Positions 1 to 6,337 of a stretch of DNA of 20,544 bases are shown here, one piece after another. Location: positions 1 through 20,544 of IMG/VR virus record IMGVR_UViG_3300022707_002948; one strand, given 5' to 3'. The notes under the pieces were generated by a model that ran no database searches, was not told where the DNA came from, and saw nothing but the letters and a program-made list of their open reading frames with translations. Source of the DNA: a virus. The position numbers and the translations under genes were made by a program. Position 1 is the first letter of the stretch; each line of letters begins with the position of its first letter.

Positions 1-144
1 TAATTACATCAGCGTATTGATAGCATCAATAAATCTACAAGATCAATCAGAATTCAACCAGTTAATAGACGAGATGGGTGACGAAATAATGGGTTTTGTG
101 AAAATAAGTTTAAGTAGCGAACTAAGCTTCGCTTTTAATGAAAT
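1..144. repeat. Inverted repeat, left arm (144 bp)
   Basis: Bases 1-144 are an exact reverse complement of 1206-1349 (position i matches 1350-i). The match ends at base 145 and may continue beyond the left edge. The arm copies the small gene at 1181-1369 in opposite orientation and interrupts the leftward gene that starts at 255. Either a real inverted duplication or a fold-back chimera at a contig end. Confidence 0.97.
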
Positions 145-255
145 ACTTGCATCATGCCATTTCACCCAAAACCCGTTTTTAATTCGTTGCGCACACCCCG
201 TTTTTGGTAGCTTAAGATTTATAATTCTGTACATTTCGCCCGTTTTGTATTTCAT
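43..255 (-). pseudogene. Leftward ORF broken by the inverted repeat
   Basis: The ATG at 255 overlaps the stop of the upstream gene (ATGA), as at other junctions of this operon, so the first 37 codons (255 to 145) look like a genuine gene start with a basic N-terminus (MKYKTGEMYR...). From base 144 leftward the frame runs antisense through the inverted repeat and stops at 43, so the C-terminal half is very probably not native. The overlapping rightward frame at 17-268 is the matching artefact: the copied gene fused to unrelated sequence. I do not recognise the family. The intact gene presumably continues where the true sequence replaces the repeat. Confidence 0.45.
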
Positions 256-413
256 AAATCACCTTTAATATAAATTCGTAATCTTAGTCTTAATGCATTG
301 CTTGAGATGCCGTAAACATGCCCAGCTATATGCCCAATTTTAACGCCATCGTTTAACAAGTTAATACAAAAGTAAAAATCTTGTTTTGTTAGTTTTCTCG
401 GCTTATATTTCAT
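252..413 (-). CDS. Small HTH-like protein, 53 aa
   Basis: A 53-codon ORF whose ATG (413-411) overlaps the NinG-like gene's stop and whose TGA (254-252) overlaps the next ATG, so it sits in a translationally coupled chain. It starts MKYKPRKLTKQDFYF and the middle (KIGHIAGHVYGISSNALRLRL, here described rather than aligned) has the spacing of a helix-turn-helix: a helix, a G-containing turn, then a recognition helix ending in Arg residues. It probably binds DNA. The family is not identified; the coupling on both sides is the main support that it is real. Confidence 0.6.
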   Translation of the reverse strand: MKYKPRKLTKQDFYFCINLLNDGVKIGHIAGHVYGISSNALRLRLRIYIKGDL

Positions 414-844
414 AAAACACGCTTTTCATGCTCTTTAATCTGCTTTTTAAAGTCAATCAGCATATCCTCAAGTTCTGCCCTGCTTACTTTATGCACTCTC
501 TTGGCTCTTTTACACCCCAAAAGATAATCAACAAAATCCTTACCATACATGTCAATCATATATAATGTATATACCTGTGAAGCTATCCCGTATTTCATGC
601 CAAAACCGTTACATCCTGCGCACTGTGGGTGTATGTTCTCTTCCAGTAATCTAGTCTCACTACAGCCTCTAGGTATAAAATGCCCACCTTGCATGCCGTC
701 TTTATAGTGCTTAACGACACCACAAGACACGCACTTGCAATAACCGTTTTCATCACTAGCCTTAAGCCGCACTAAACGCTGTAGTTTTCCCGCTACAGCC
801 TCTATTAACTTACCCTTTGGTTTAAGTTTCTTAGTCTTTTTCAT
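410..844 (-). CDS. ninG: NinG/Rap-type recombination protein
   Basis: A 144-aa protein with the lambda NinG (Rap) signature: a first Cys pair (CVSCG), then GGHFIPRG, then RLLEENIHPQCAGCN, matching in order the CxxCG, GHY and NIHxQCxxCN blocks of NinG. In lambda this family takes part in RecBCD- or Red-linked recombination, and the Cys/His set is expected to bind zinc. It is shorter at the N-terminus than the roughly 200-aa lambda protein. I chose the ATG at 844; a GTG at 853 is in frame. It overlaps the upstream gene by 14 bases and couples to the 53-aa gene downstream. Having RecT in the same operon fits a phage recombination module. Confidence 0.85.
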   Translation of the reverse strand: MKKTKKLKPKGKLIEAVAGKLQRLVRLKASDENGYCKCVSCGVVKHYKDGMQGGHFIPRGCSETRLLEENIHPQCAGCNGFGMKYGIASQVYTLYMIDMYGKDFVDYLLGCKRAKRVHKVSRAELEDMLIDFKKQIKEHEKRVL

Positions 845-995
845 ACATAACACACTTTATGCTAACTATTCTTTCTTCTTCTAAGTCTTTTGTGGCGTGA
901 ATTATAGATTTATACATGCGCGGCTGCCCCTCACTAATTACCACAACGTCTAGCAATCCATCGGATACCTTGTACTTAACTGTTACCTTGTGCAT
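831..995 (-). CDS. Unknown small protein, 54 aa
   Basis: Start chosen at the ATG 995-993, preceded by a good ribosome site (GGGTGA, five to six bases upstream); the longer frame to 1043 would run into the gene upstream. The 54-aa product begins MHKVTVKYKVSDGLLDVVVI, an alternating hydrophobic pattern suggesting beta strands, and ends in a charged segment (DLEEERIVSIKCVMYEKD). No recognised domain. It lies between the LuxR-type HTH gene (stop at 1000) and NinG in the leftward operon. Confidence 0.6.
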   Translation of the reverse strand: MHKVTVKYKVSDGLLDVVVISEGQPRMYKSIIHATKDLEEERIVSIKCVMYEKD

Positions 996-999
996 TATT

Positions 1000-1188
1000 T
1001 CACCCGTATATATCAATTGGCAGGGATTTAACAATAGCACCACCCGATTTTATTTTTTTTGCAATACTGCCAAGCTTCTTCCTTATAGTTTTCTCGGTTA
1101 AATGTAATATATTAGATATCTCATAGAGAGAAAACCCCCTGACGTATAAATCTAACACTTTCAGTTGCTCTTCTGTTAATTCATTCAT
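1000..1188 (-). CDS. Small LuxR/GerE-type HTH protein, 62 aa
   Basis: A 62-aa protein that is almost only a LuxR-type DNA-binding domain: ELTEEQLKVLDLYVRG opens it, followed by the scaffold and recognition helices (SLYEISNILHLTEKTIRKKL) and KIKSG. This is the pattern of the GerE/LuxR C-terminal domain (four helices, 'LTxxExxVL...G.s..EIA..L.iS..TVk.hl'). There is no sensor or receiver domain, so any regulation must come from abundance or partners. The ATG at 1188 has a GAGG site about nine bases upstream; ATG 1212 is an in-frame alternative. It is likely a regulator of phage or host transcription; its target is not visible. Confidence 0.75.
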   Translation of the reverse strand: MNELTEEQLKVLDLYVRGFSLYEISNILHLTEKTIRKKLGSIAKKIKSGGAIVKSLPIDIYG

Positions 1189-1369
1189 TGACTTTAGCCT
1201 CGTACATTTCATTAAAAGCGAAGCTTAGTTCGCTACTTAAACTTATTTTCACAAAACCCATTATTTCGTCACCCATCTCGTCTATTAACTGGTTGAATTC
1301 TGATTGATCTTGTAGATTTATTGATGCTATCAATACGCTGATGTAATTAGATGTAATTATTAACAACAC
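1181..1369 (-). CDS. Unknown acidic protein after RecT, about 60 aa
   Basis: The frame overlaps the 3' end of recT by 23 bases and the next gene by 8. An AGGAG at 1373-1377 best suits the TTG at 1366 (the frame's first possible start is GTG 1369; another TTG lies at 1333). The product has a hydrophobic start and an acidic, helical body (QSEFNQLIDEMGDEIMGF... ...SSELSFAFNEMYEAKVNE). No known domain. The 144-bp stretch that includes most of this gene is repeated inverted at the left edge of the window. Confidence 0.5.
   Translation of the reverse strand: MLLIITSNYISVLIASINLQDQSEFNQLIDEMGDEIMGFVKISLSSELSFAFNEMYEAKVNE
1206..1349. repeat. Inverted repeat, right arm (144 bp)
   Basis: Exact reverse complement of bases 1-144. 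This copy is in its natural context, lying inside an ORF that fits the operon (end of recT and the following gene), so it is taken as the original and the left-edge copy as the secondary one. The intervening segment is 1061 bp and contains NinG and three small genes. Confidence 0.97.
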
Positions 1370-2297
1370 ACTCTCCTGAGCTGATTAAACTATTAACTAA
1401 ATCTCCGTATTTTCCTTTAGACCCTTTCGGGAATGAATGCATTAAGCTAATCCACACTCCGGCGCCCTTGGATGTTGAATCGCTTCCGCATAAATTCTTT
1501 TTCAATAAATACATTCCCGAGCCGTCGTTTTGTTCTATCAATTGATCAAAATAACCTTTTTGCTCTAAGTTGTAATTTTCAATTGATGGCTCGCTAACAT
1601 TATTTAATGGCTCGAACCCTTCATTTTCATTAGATAAATTCACCGCTATATCCATCCTATGGCGATCGGCTTTAGGCCATAGCTTATACGCATTTCTGAT
1701 GACAGCTTTTTTTGACATTTCTTCGAAATCGGTTTTCCATGGCCCTGTTTTCGCTTGAGACCTACCCGATATATCTCTTAGCTTTTGCATATCCATTGTT
1801 GACGTGAGATAGTCGCCATCCTTGGTCTTAGCGACACAATAAACACCTACAATTACACCCTTATCACCAAATGTTTTGCTTTCGTGGATGGGAGCTTTAT
1901 CTATTCCCTGATCTTTATATAAATCACTAGCGTAAACTATTTTTGCTTGAACCCACATAATTGAACCTGATGACGTGGCAATGTCACACAAGCCCATATA
2001 AGACGGCTCTAGAAAGACCTTCTGTACGAATGACCCATTAATCTTAACGCCTCTAGGGATCAAATAAGCCTGCCTTCTAGCTGGATTAAGGCTCAGCCCG
2101 ATAGCCGCCACATTAGATATAGCCGCTAGCAATGAATTAGGTTGTGATTTAGCTGCTTTTTCTAGAAAAGAATTGCCTTTTATTATTTGAACCGCATAAC
2201 CCTTTTCCGCGTCCCAATTCATTAAGGAATTGTCAAACCTGGATATCAAATCTTTGTTTTGCAGAACATCAGTAATGCTTACTATTTCGCTTCCCAT
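1347..2297 (-). CDS. recT: RecT-family single-strand annealing protein
   Basis: A 316-aa protein of the RecT family, which anneals complementary ssDNA and promotes strand invasion in phage recombination, normally with an exonuclease partner (RecE or similar; none is seen in this window). Family features present: the N-terminal block (SFLEKAAKSQPNSLLAAI), the GLSLNPARRQAYLIPRG block, the EPSYMGLCDIA core, and the WKTDFEEMSKKAVIRNAYK block with the conserved E/M/K/R residues. Length is in the usual range. The ATG at 2297 has GGGGTGA seven bases upstream. The C-terminal ~60 residues after the core are variable, as is common. It sits in one leftward operon with the NinG-like gene. Confidence 0.9.
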   Translation of the reverse strand: MGSEIVSITDVLQNKDLISRFDNSLMNWDAEKGYAVQIIKGNSFLEKAAKSQPNSLLAAISNVAAIGLSLNPARRQAYLIPRGVKINGSFVQKVFLEPSYMGLCDIATSSGSIMWVQAKIVYASDLYKDQGIDKAPIHESKTFGDKGVIVGVYCVAKTKDGDYLTSTMDMQKLRDISGRSQAKTGPWKTDFEEMSKKAVIRNAYKLWPKADRHRMDIAVNLSNENEGFEPLNNVSEPSIENYNLEQKGYFDQLIEQNDGSGMYLLKKNLCGSDSTSKGAGVWISLMHSFPKGSKGKYGDLVNSLISSGECVVNNYI

Positions 2298-2311
2298 ATA
2301 TCACCCCTTAA

Positions 2312-2527
2312 TTAAACTTGAACGCCATCGCTATATTGAGTGCATATTGTCTGGCGCTCTTTGCAAGAAGACTTACCGCAAGAGCCGCACTTCATATTAG
2401 GTATGGCGTTATTATGGAAGTCCGCATCGGCATAACCGCAGCCAATCTGTGCTCCGCCGCAATGTTCGCATGCGAATATCGCGGTAAATCCCCGCCTGCG
2501 CTGGCTTAGCATTTTCTTTATTTTCAT
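2312..2527 (-). CDS. Small zinc-ribbon protein, 71 aa
   Basis: A 71-aa protein with a basic start (MKIKKMLSQRRRG) and two cysteine knuckles, CEHCGG (about residue 20) and CGSCGK (about residue 47), the spacing of a four-Cys zinc ribbon; further Cys residues (GCGY, SSCKE, TICTQ) may also bind metal. The ATG overlaps the stop of the gene upstream (ATGA). It likely binds nucleic acid. Similar short Zn-ribbon proteins are common in phage early regions, but I cannot assign a named family. Confidence 0.7.
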   Translation of the reverse strand: MKIKKMLSQRRRGFTAIFACEHCGGAQIGCGYADADFHNNAIPNMKCGSCGKSSCKERQTICTQYSDGVQV

Positions 2528-2793
2528 GTGGCACGACTACTTCTTATTTTCGGTTCTAACTTTCCTGCAATATCATCTAAACGCTTAATCTCCTTGCGTT
2601 TTTTAGCCATCATAGAGTTTACAAATTCCTCTCTAAGTTCAATATCAACTGAAGCTTCGCCGCAATCCATCCAGTGGTCAGGCGTGAATTCATCTTTGAT
2701 GCATAGCTTTAGATTTGGATTGCCGCCCTCCATCCAATCAATTGCATTGGTGATAAATATACGCTGACCTAAACCTATTTTTATATTACTCAT
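2524..2793 (-). CDS. Unknown protein, 89 aa
   Basis: An 89-aa ORF whose stop overlaps the start of the zinc-ribbon gene and whose start lies directly after the stop of the gene upstream, so it is firmly within the operon. The middle is acidic with two Trp-containing motifs (IDWMEGG, DHWMDCGEASVDIEL), the C-terminal third is highly basic and helical (MAKKRKEIKRLDDIAGKLEPK). No known domain recognised. Confidence 0.7.
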   Translation of the reverse strand: MSNIKIGLGQRIFITNAIDWMEGGNPNLKLCIKDEFTPDHWMDCGEASVDIELREEFVNSMMAKKRKEIKRLDDIAGKLEPKIRSSRAT

Positions 2794-2794
2794 T

Positions 2795-3142
2795 TCATCT
2801 CCTCAATAATTCCAGTAGGTTATTTTGTTCGTGTTCGTTAACCATGTCATAAGGCTTTATAGGCTCTAAAGCTGGTTCATCTCTGTACCCCTCCATAGCC
2901 TCTATTACCCAATCTAATTGCGTCTCTACATCATCTATACCTTCGTCTAAATGAACTGTATACGACGTAGGTCTAGCTGTTATAAGACCGCCTTTTTCAA
3001 GAAATTTAAACATGTCTATATGCAAGTAGTCTTCGCCGCCGTTAATAATACAATTGCATTTTATATGCTCGTCATTCAATTCTGCGCTCATAGATGCTAT
3101 TTGTCCGATTCTTTCAAGTACGATTGGTGAATGTGCGTTCAT
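2795..3142 (-). CDS. First gene of leftward operon, unknown, 115 aa
   Basis: A 115-aa acidic protein. Start chosen at ATG 3142 because GAGG lies nine bases upstream; a TTG at 3157 is in frame. It begins MNAHSPIVLERIGQIASMSA and ends in a Glu/Asn/Leu-rich helix (EHEQNNLLELLRR). It is the first gene after the leftward promoter at 3175-3202, so it is probably expressed early and strongly. No recognised domain. Confidence 0.7.
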   Translation of the reverse strand: MNAHSPIVLERIGQIASMSAELNDEHIKCNCIINGGEDYLHIDMFKFLEKGGLITARPTSYTVHLDEGIDDVETQLDWVIEAMEGYRDEPALEPIKPYDMVNEHEQNNLLELLRR

Positions 3143-3174
3143 GGCTAGATACCTCAATTTGTTTGCTTGCCCTC

Positions 3175-3202
3175 AGTATAGTCACATTGGATACATTGTC
3201 AA
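3175..3202 (-). promoter_or_regulatory. Leftward promoter, TTGACA-16-TATACT
   Basis: On the minus strand, TTGACA (3202-3197) and TATACT (3180-3175) are separated by 16 bases: a near-consensus sigma-70 promoter about 33 bases before the first leftward ATG. It probably drives the whole recT/ninG operon. Confidence 0.8.
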
Positions 3203-3213
3203 TATTTTATTTG

Positions 3214-3263
3214 TTATTTTACTAAAATAAATATTTGCATAATACTCAAATAAATATTTGCAT
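3214..3263. promoter_or_regulatory. Candidate operator cluster between divergent promoters
   Basis: Contains a perfect inverted repeat TTATTTT-ACT-AAAATAA (3214-3230) and two copies of the 16-mer AAATAAATATTTGCAT (3225-3240 and 3248-3263, 23 bases apart). The second copy overlaps the -35 of the rightward promoter. This is the arrangement expected for sites bound by the adjacent small HTH protein, though binding is inferred. Confidence 0.55.
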
Positions 3264-3286
3264 TATCATTAATATTAGGTTATAGT
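3258..3286 (+). promoter_or_regulatory. Rightward promoter, TTGCAT-17-TATAGT
   Basis: TTGCAT (3258-3263) and TATAGT (3281-3286) with a 17-base spacer, 21 bases before the start of the HTH regulator gene. The -35 lies inside the second 16-bp direct repeat, so occupancy of that repeat would block it. Confidence 0.7.
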
Positions 3287-3307
3287 TTGCAAAACAAAGG
3301 GGATAGC

Positions 3308-3541
3308 ATGGCAACAACAAAATCAAAAACAAAAGAGCAGATGATAGAAATATTAAGAGCGCACATACGATTGAACTACGAAAGTAAAGCCCAGGCGGAA
3401 AGATATTTGGGGTTAGGTATAGGCTCAATACATCATATGCTTACAGGCTTCACCAATATGCAGCCTTCAATATTAGACGAGTTAGGTTATGACCTAAGAA
3501 AGACATCAAATATAGATTATGTAAAACGCAAAAAGAGGTGA
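3308..3541 (+). CDS. Small Cro/YdaS-like HTH regulator, 77 aa
   Basis: Start at ATG 3308 with AAAGGGG just upstream. The 77-aa protein has a basic head (MATTKSKTKEQ), a helix (MIEILRAHIRLNYESK), a helix-turn-helix in which AQAERYLGLG and GSIHHMLTGF form the two helices, then SILDELGYDLRK and a basic tail (DYVKRKKR). This is the build of short phage Cro/YdaS-type DNA-binding proteins. It is the first rightward gene of a divergent pair and probably binds the repeated sites upstream, regulating itself and the recT operon. Whether it acts as Cro or as repressor cannot be told. Confidence 0.7.
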   Translation: MATTKSKTKEQMIEILRAHIRLNYESKAQAERYLGLGIGSIHHMLTGFTNMQPSILDELGYDLRKTSNIDYVKRKKR

Positions 3542-3544
3542 TGT

Positions 3545-3667
3545 ATGGAAGATTTTTATATAGCTGGCGCTATATTCATAATGATAGTAGTTACACTAAT
3601 AATTCATCTAACTGAACGAGATGATTTGAACTATGAAGATGACGAATACTACGAGGATGATGAGTAA
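3545..3667 (+). CDS. Small single-pass membrane protein, 40 aa
   Basis: A 40-aa ORF starting at ATG 3545, three bases after the regulator's stop, ending TAA 3665-3667 where the next ATG begins (TAATG). It has one strongly hydrophobic segment (YIAGAIFIMIVVTLIIHL) and an extremely acidic tail (NYEDDEYYEDDE). The only ribosome site is the AGAGG at the end of the preceding gene. Function unknown. Confidence 0.5.
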   Translation: MEDFYIAGAIFIMIVVTLIIHLTERDDLNYEDDEYYEDDE

Positions 3668-3798
3668 TGGAGGCATCGTTATTGGCAGCTATTTGTTTTT
3701 TCCACTTAGCTGGTTATTTATTGTTTATATTCTGTCTTGTGAAGTTTATTTATAGTAAACATAAAATGCATAACGATGGCAGTAATTCAGATGGATAG
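3667..3798 (+). CDS. Small membrane protein, 43 aa
   Basis: A 43-aa ORF beginning MEASLLAAICFFHLAGYLLF; residues ~3-28 form one long membrane segment, followed by a basic/polar tail (KFIYSKHKMHNDGSNSDG). The ATG overlaps the previous stop (TAATG), and the following gene overlaps its 3' end. Position and coupling support expression; role unknown. Confidence 0.5.
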   Translation: MEASLLAAICFFHLAGYLLFIFCLVKFIYSKHKMHNDGSNSDG

Positions 3799-3964
3799 CG
3801 CGATAGTGTTTACTTACATATTTAGCATCTTGTGCGTAAATGGCATATATGATTCTAAGCTTGAGTTGATAATGGCTATTTTTATACCAATTACAGTATT
3901 TGTTTTACTGATTATGGGAATTATGACGATTGGTTTTATTCTTTACGACGAGGTTGCAGAATGA
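3776..3964 (+). CDS. Two-TM membrane protein, about 60 aa
   Basis: A 62-codon frame from ATG 3776; a second ATG at 3791 (MDSAIVF...) may be the real start, and neither has a clear ribosome site. Two hydrophobic segments are visible, SAIVFTYIFSILCVNGI and IMAIFIPITVFVLLIMGIM, with a short loop between them. It ends with the ATGA of the next gene. It is the third membrane peptide in a row; a role in membrane modification or superinfection exclusion is possible but not shown. Confidence 0.5.
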   Translation: MAVIQMDSAIVFTYIFSILCVNGIYDSKLELIMAIFIPITVFVLLIMGIMTIGFILYDEVAE

Positions 3965-4143
3965 ATAATATGTATCATGTTTTAGCCTTCCATCCAGATA
4001 GTGAAGAGGAAAAAATAGTTCCTGGAAATGCCACAAGCTATCTTGGTGCAATAGATTTAAAAAGAATCATGGAAAAACAAACAAACGAATTTAACTTTAA
4101 ATTAATCAAAACAGACAATGTTACGGAGTCAATGCGATGTTAA
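3961..4143 (+). CDS. Unknown small protein, 60 aa
   Basis: A 60-aa ORF (MNNMYHVLAFHPDSEEEK...) coupled by ATGA to the membrane gene upstream, and overlapping the next start by 7 bases. Mixed charge, no membrane segment, a possible beta start followed by a helix (GAIDLKRIMEKQTNEF). No known domain. Confidence 0.55.
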   Translation: MNNMYHVLAFHPDSEEEKIVPGNATSYLGAIDLKRIMEKQTNEFNFKLIKTDNVTESMRC

Positions 4144-4325
4144 CCGACGGAGATATTTTCCTAAATATTCACGGTAAAGCAATCACGATAGGTGAAGAGG
4201 TTATAATTAAACCTGTACTGGATCATAAAATGAATGAAGATAGATTAAGCGAAACGGTTAAAAAACTAATGCTTCAAATAGAGAACTTAAAAAGCGAGAT
4301 CTATTATCTTGAGCATGGAAGTTAA
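4137..4325 (+). CDS. Unknown small protein with C-terminal coiled coil, 62 aa
   Basis: A 62-aa ORF. The N-terminal half is beta-like (GDIFLNIHGKAITIGEEVII), the C-terminal half a probable coiled coil (DRLSETVKKLMLQIENLKSE). It overlaps genes on both sides. No family recognised. Confidence 0.55.
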   Translation: MLTDGDIFLNIHGKAITIGEEVIIKPVLDHKMNEDRLSETVKKLMLQIENLKSEIYYLEHGS

Positions 4326-4542
4326 ATCTCCCTGCGTGGGCATATGTTCGACTAGCTTTGGAGGCTATGTGTGCCGTGGCTGTAATAGGTATCTGCACGA
4401 AGTGACGAGCTGGAATAGCTACACTGATAACGAGAAGAAAATAGTGTTAAATAGAATTAAACAGTTCACAGAATTAACTAGCAGTGACGATGATTTATAT
4501 ACGTTGAATTGCGCACATTACGAAAGGTATTTTAAATTATGA
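4315..4542 (+). CDS. DUF1289-like Cys-rich protein, 75 aa
   Basis: The start is ATG 4315 (MEVKSPCVGIC); a TTG at 4309 is in frame. Residues ~6-40 match the DUF1289 pattern: SPCVGICSTSFGG, CRGCNRYLHEVTSWNSYTD, then NEKKIVLNRI, with four Cys in the C.GxC...C.GC order. DUF1289 proteins are small, widespread in proteobacteria, and probably bind metal; their function is not established. The C-terminal ~30 residues (TSSDDDLYTLNCAHYERYF) are outside the usual domain. It overlaps both neighbours. It could have been acquired from a host. Confidence 0.75.
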   Translation: MEVKSPCVGICSTSFGGYVCRGCNRYLHEVTSWNSYTDNEKKIVLNRIKQFTELTSSDDDLYTLNCAHYERYFKL

Positions 4543-4928
4543 TATATAAAAACATTAATCTTGAATGCTTAGATAAGCTTAAAGATGACTTTGGCAATAA
4601 AATAGAAGTTGACGCAGCAAAAAGCTACATAGAACACAGGATTAACAAGAAGAAGCCTTTAACTCAGCGTGCATTTAATCAAGCCATGGCAAAGGCTTTG
4701 AATGCAAATAAGGTAGGCATGACACCTACAGAGCTTATTGACTGGACTGTTGAGCATACGGGTTGGGATGGAATCAATATATCATGGACTAAAGGAAGAT
4801 TGGCAGCCGAGGCTAAGGCTGAGCGCGAATCGGTATCTAACAGCGTTAGGGATGTAACTATTGAGGAGCAATTAACAGATAGATCCTGGGCGCATCAAAC
4901 ACCTAAAAGGGTTGATTATGAACATTGA
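4539..4928 (+). CDS. Standalone phage replication-type C-terminal domain, 129 aa
   Basis: A 129-aa protein. Residues ~25-85 (AKSYIEHRINKKKPLTQRAF ... VEHTGWDGINISW) match the 'FIEHR..IKKPLTERA.....L......G......I...GW.G..' motif found at the C-terminus of many phage replication-initiation/helicase-loader-type proteins. Here it is not attached to the usual N-terminal winged-helix region. The tail is charged. It probably belongs to replication, but the motif alone does not give an activity. Coupled by ATGA to the DUF1289-like gene. Confidence 0.55.
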   Translation: MIYKNINLECLDKLKDDFGNKIEVDAAKSYIEHRINKKKPLTQRAFNQAMAKALNANKVGMTPTELIDWTVEHTGWDGINISWTKGRLAAEAKAERESVSNSVRDVTIEEQLTDRSWAHQTPKRVDYEH

Positions 4929-5127
4929 CGAGATAGAAAAAATACAAAAAGGATTGCTAATTCTTCTAGCCTTGGCAAAAAAGAGAGGTCACGGTAAGGC
5001 AAGGTCTAACTATGAATATGCTTTAAATTCGATCGATGAAGACAAAAGAAGAGCTGTTCTTTCTGAAAACGAATCATTAACTTTTATTAACGGTATTTTA
5101 AATAAAGAGGAAGATAAAAATGTTTAA
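4918..5127 (+). CDS. Unknown basic/helical protein, 69 aa
   Basis: Start at ATG 4918, overlapping the previous gene by 11 bases (an ATG at 4912 is also in frame). The protein has a helix with a hydrophobic face (IEKIQKGLLILLALAKKRG) and a mixed-charge body. No known domain. It ends inside the next gene's start. Confidence 0.55.
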   Translation: MNIDEIEKIQKGLLILLALAKKRGHGKARSNYEYALNSIDEDKRRAVLSENESLTFINGILNKEEDKNV

Positions 5128-5467
5128 TTCAGAAAAAGGCAAATTAACAAAAGAAGTTGAAGCTTTAAAAAGAGAAGTTTTTGATCTTGAATTAGAAGCA
5201 GACAAGGCGGTTGCGCGCAAAGAGCGCGAAGAAATGGAGCTTAAGCATATCATTAAAATGAAGGAGGAAAAAATGGAAATGGAGTCCAAGAAGTTTGAAA
5301 TGAAGTGCGAAAAAGAAAAAGATAGTGAAATTGCAACAGTTAAAGATGAATATAGGGATAAACTCGAAGAACAGCTTAAGAAAGAAACTGATAACATCAA
5401 AGTAATGTATTCGCAGATACTTGAACGATTGCCAAATATCAGCGCAAAGCTTAGCGGTAAGCTATGA
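5120..5467 (+). CDS. Coiled-coil protein, 115 aa
   Basis: Start at ATG 5120, with AGAGGAAG upstream. Almost the whole 115 aa is a highly charged helix with heptad-like spacing (KLTKEVEALKREVFDLELEA, EEMELKHIIKMKEEKMEM, DKLEEQLKKETDNIKV). It probably forms an extended coiled coil. No enzymatic motif. Overlaps the next gene by 4 bases (ATGA). Confidence 0.65.
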   Translation: MFNSEKGKLTKEVEALKREVFDLELEADKAVARKEREEMELKHIIKMKEEKMEMESKKFEMKCEKEKDSEIATVKDEYRDKLEEQLKKETDNIKVMYSQILERLPNISAKLSGKL

Positions 5468-5757
5468 GCCTCTTTGATTTAGCCTTAGGTTATTCTGATC
5501 CACGCTTAGGTTATTATCCTACTGACGCGGGACGCCTTGCTAGTAGTGGATCTCCACAAGCATGCCAAGATCAATTGCAAGACTTTGAAAGGCAGTTTGC
5601 TCAGCGTGTGTCGGATTCAGCATTGCGTAATAGAGCAATTGGATTAATTAGCGGCGTACTAGAAAACAAGGAAGCGATTAGAAAAACAAGTTTTTACGGA
5701 TCAGATACAGTTTTAGATTCGTTAAAAAGTCACATCAAATCTTGGCATGGGACTTGA
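5464..5757 (+). CDS. Unknown protein, 97 aa
   Basis: A 97-aa ORF (MSLFDLALGYSDPRLGYY...), coupled by ATGA to the coiled-coil gene. It has a Gly/Tyr/Pro-rich head with an internal near-duplication (LGYSDPRLGYYPTD) and a helical body (QACQDQLQDFERQF, NRAIGLISGVLENKEAI). Function unknown. Confidence 0.6.
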   Translation: MSLFDLALGYSDPRLGYYPTDAGRLASSGSPQACQDQLQDFERQFAQRVSDSALRNRAIGLISGVLENKEAIRKTSFYGSDTVLDSLKSHIKSWHGT

Positions 5758-5816
5758 ACCATGAAAAATATTCAAATGAAGGGTTAGGTAAATTTAAGGT
5801 ATATTAAAGGTGATTT

Positions 5817-6035
5817 ATGGGAAAGATAACAAAGTTGTACACTAAGGATGCGGCAAACGATCCTGATAACGTGCTTGAAATGGCCTCAGGAGTATATGAA
5901 GTGGTTTTAATTATTGGATATGATAAACAGGGTGAATTTGATATTAGAGCCTCCACAAACTGTAGCAGAGAGTCTTTAAATTGGATGATAGATCATGCTA
6001 AAGAAGAAATTTTATACTTAGATGATGGCGAATAA
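5817..6035 (+). CDS. Unknown protein, 72 aa
   Basis: A 72-aa ORF starting at ATG 5817 with AAAGGTG eight bases upstream. It reads as an alpha/beta fold with a central strand (GVYEVVLIIGYDKQGEFDI) and a C-terminal acidic helix (NWMIDHAKEEILYLDDGE). The pattern resembles small phage proteins of unknown role. No catalytic motif seen. Confidence 0.6.
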   Translation: MGKITKLYTKDAANDPDNVLEMASGVYEVVLIIGYDKQGEFDIRASTNCSRESLNWMIDHAKEEILYLDDGE

Positions 6036-6106
6036 TTGTCTGGCATATGCCTAGTAACTAGTTTAGTGATCTAATCCCAATAGAGCTATATTTAGAGTTT
6101 TTTATT

Positions 6107-6325
6107 GTGAAAATTGAGTTAAATAATATTATAGGAAAAAAAATGATAGAACTTGTCTACTTAAATCCAAATATAACCAGAAAAGAAGCGGATGATCTCG
6201 TCAAGGAGTCACATAAGCGTAGGGATGAGCTATTGAAAGAAGTTATTGAGGCTTCTGAAAAATTAGGGGGGAAATCCGGTTGTGATTTGTTGGCGGCAAC
6301 TCTTCCATTTATATTAATGCTTTAA
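6107..6325 (+). CDS. Unknown helical protein, 72 aa
   Basis: A 72-aa frame with a GTG start at 6107 and no good ribosome site upstream. Content is helical and charged (TRKEADDLVKESHKRRDELL) with a hydrophobic C-terminus (GCDLLAATLPFILML). It is the last gene before the structured-RNA region. Confidence 0.45.
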   Translation: MKIELNNIIGKKMIELVYLNPNITRKEADDLVKESHKRRDELLKEVIEASEKLGGKSGCDLLAATLPFILML

Positions 6326-6337
6326 GGGACGTTTTAG

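Noticed and set aside
17-268. Rightward 83-aa ORF at the left edge
   Set aside because: Its first half is the inverted copy of the gene at 1181-1369 and its second half is antisense to a leftward gene; a product of the inverted repeat, not a gene.
5740-5775. Minus-strand T-arm-like sequence (GGTTCAAGTCCCATG), possible tRNA fragment or attachment site
   Set aside because: It is inside and just after the coding end of the 5464 gene, has an 8-nt loop, and no acceptor or D-arm can be found; no repeat elsewhere in the window.
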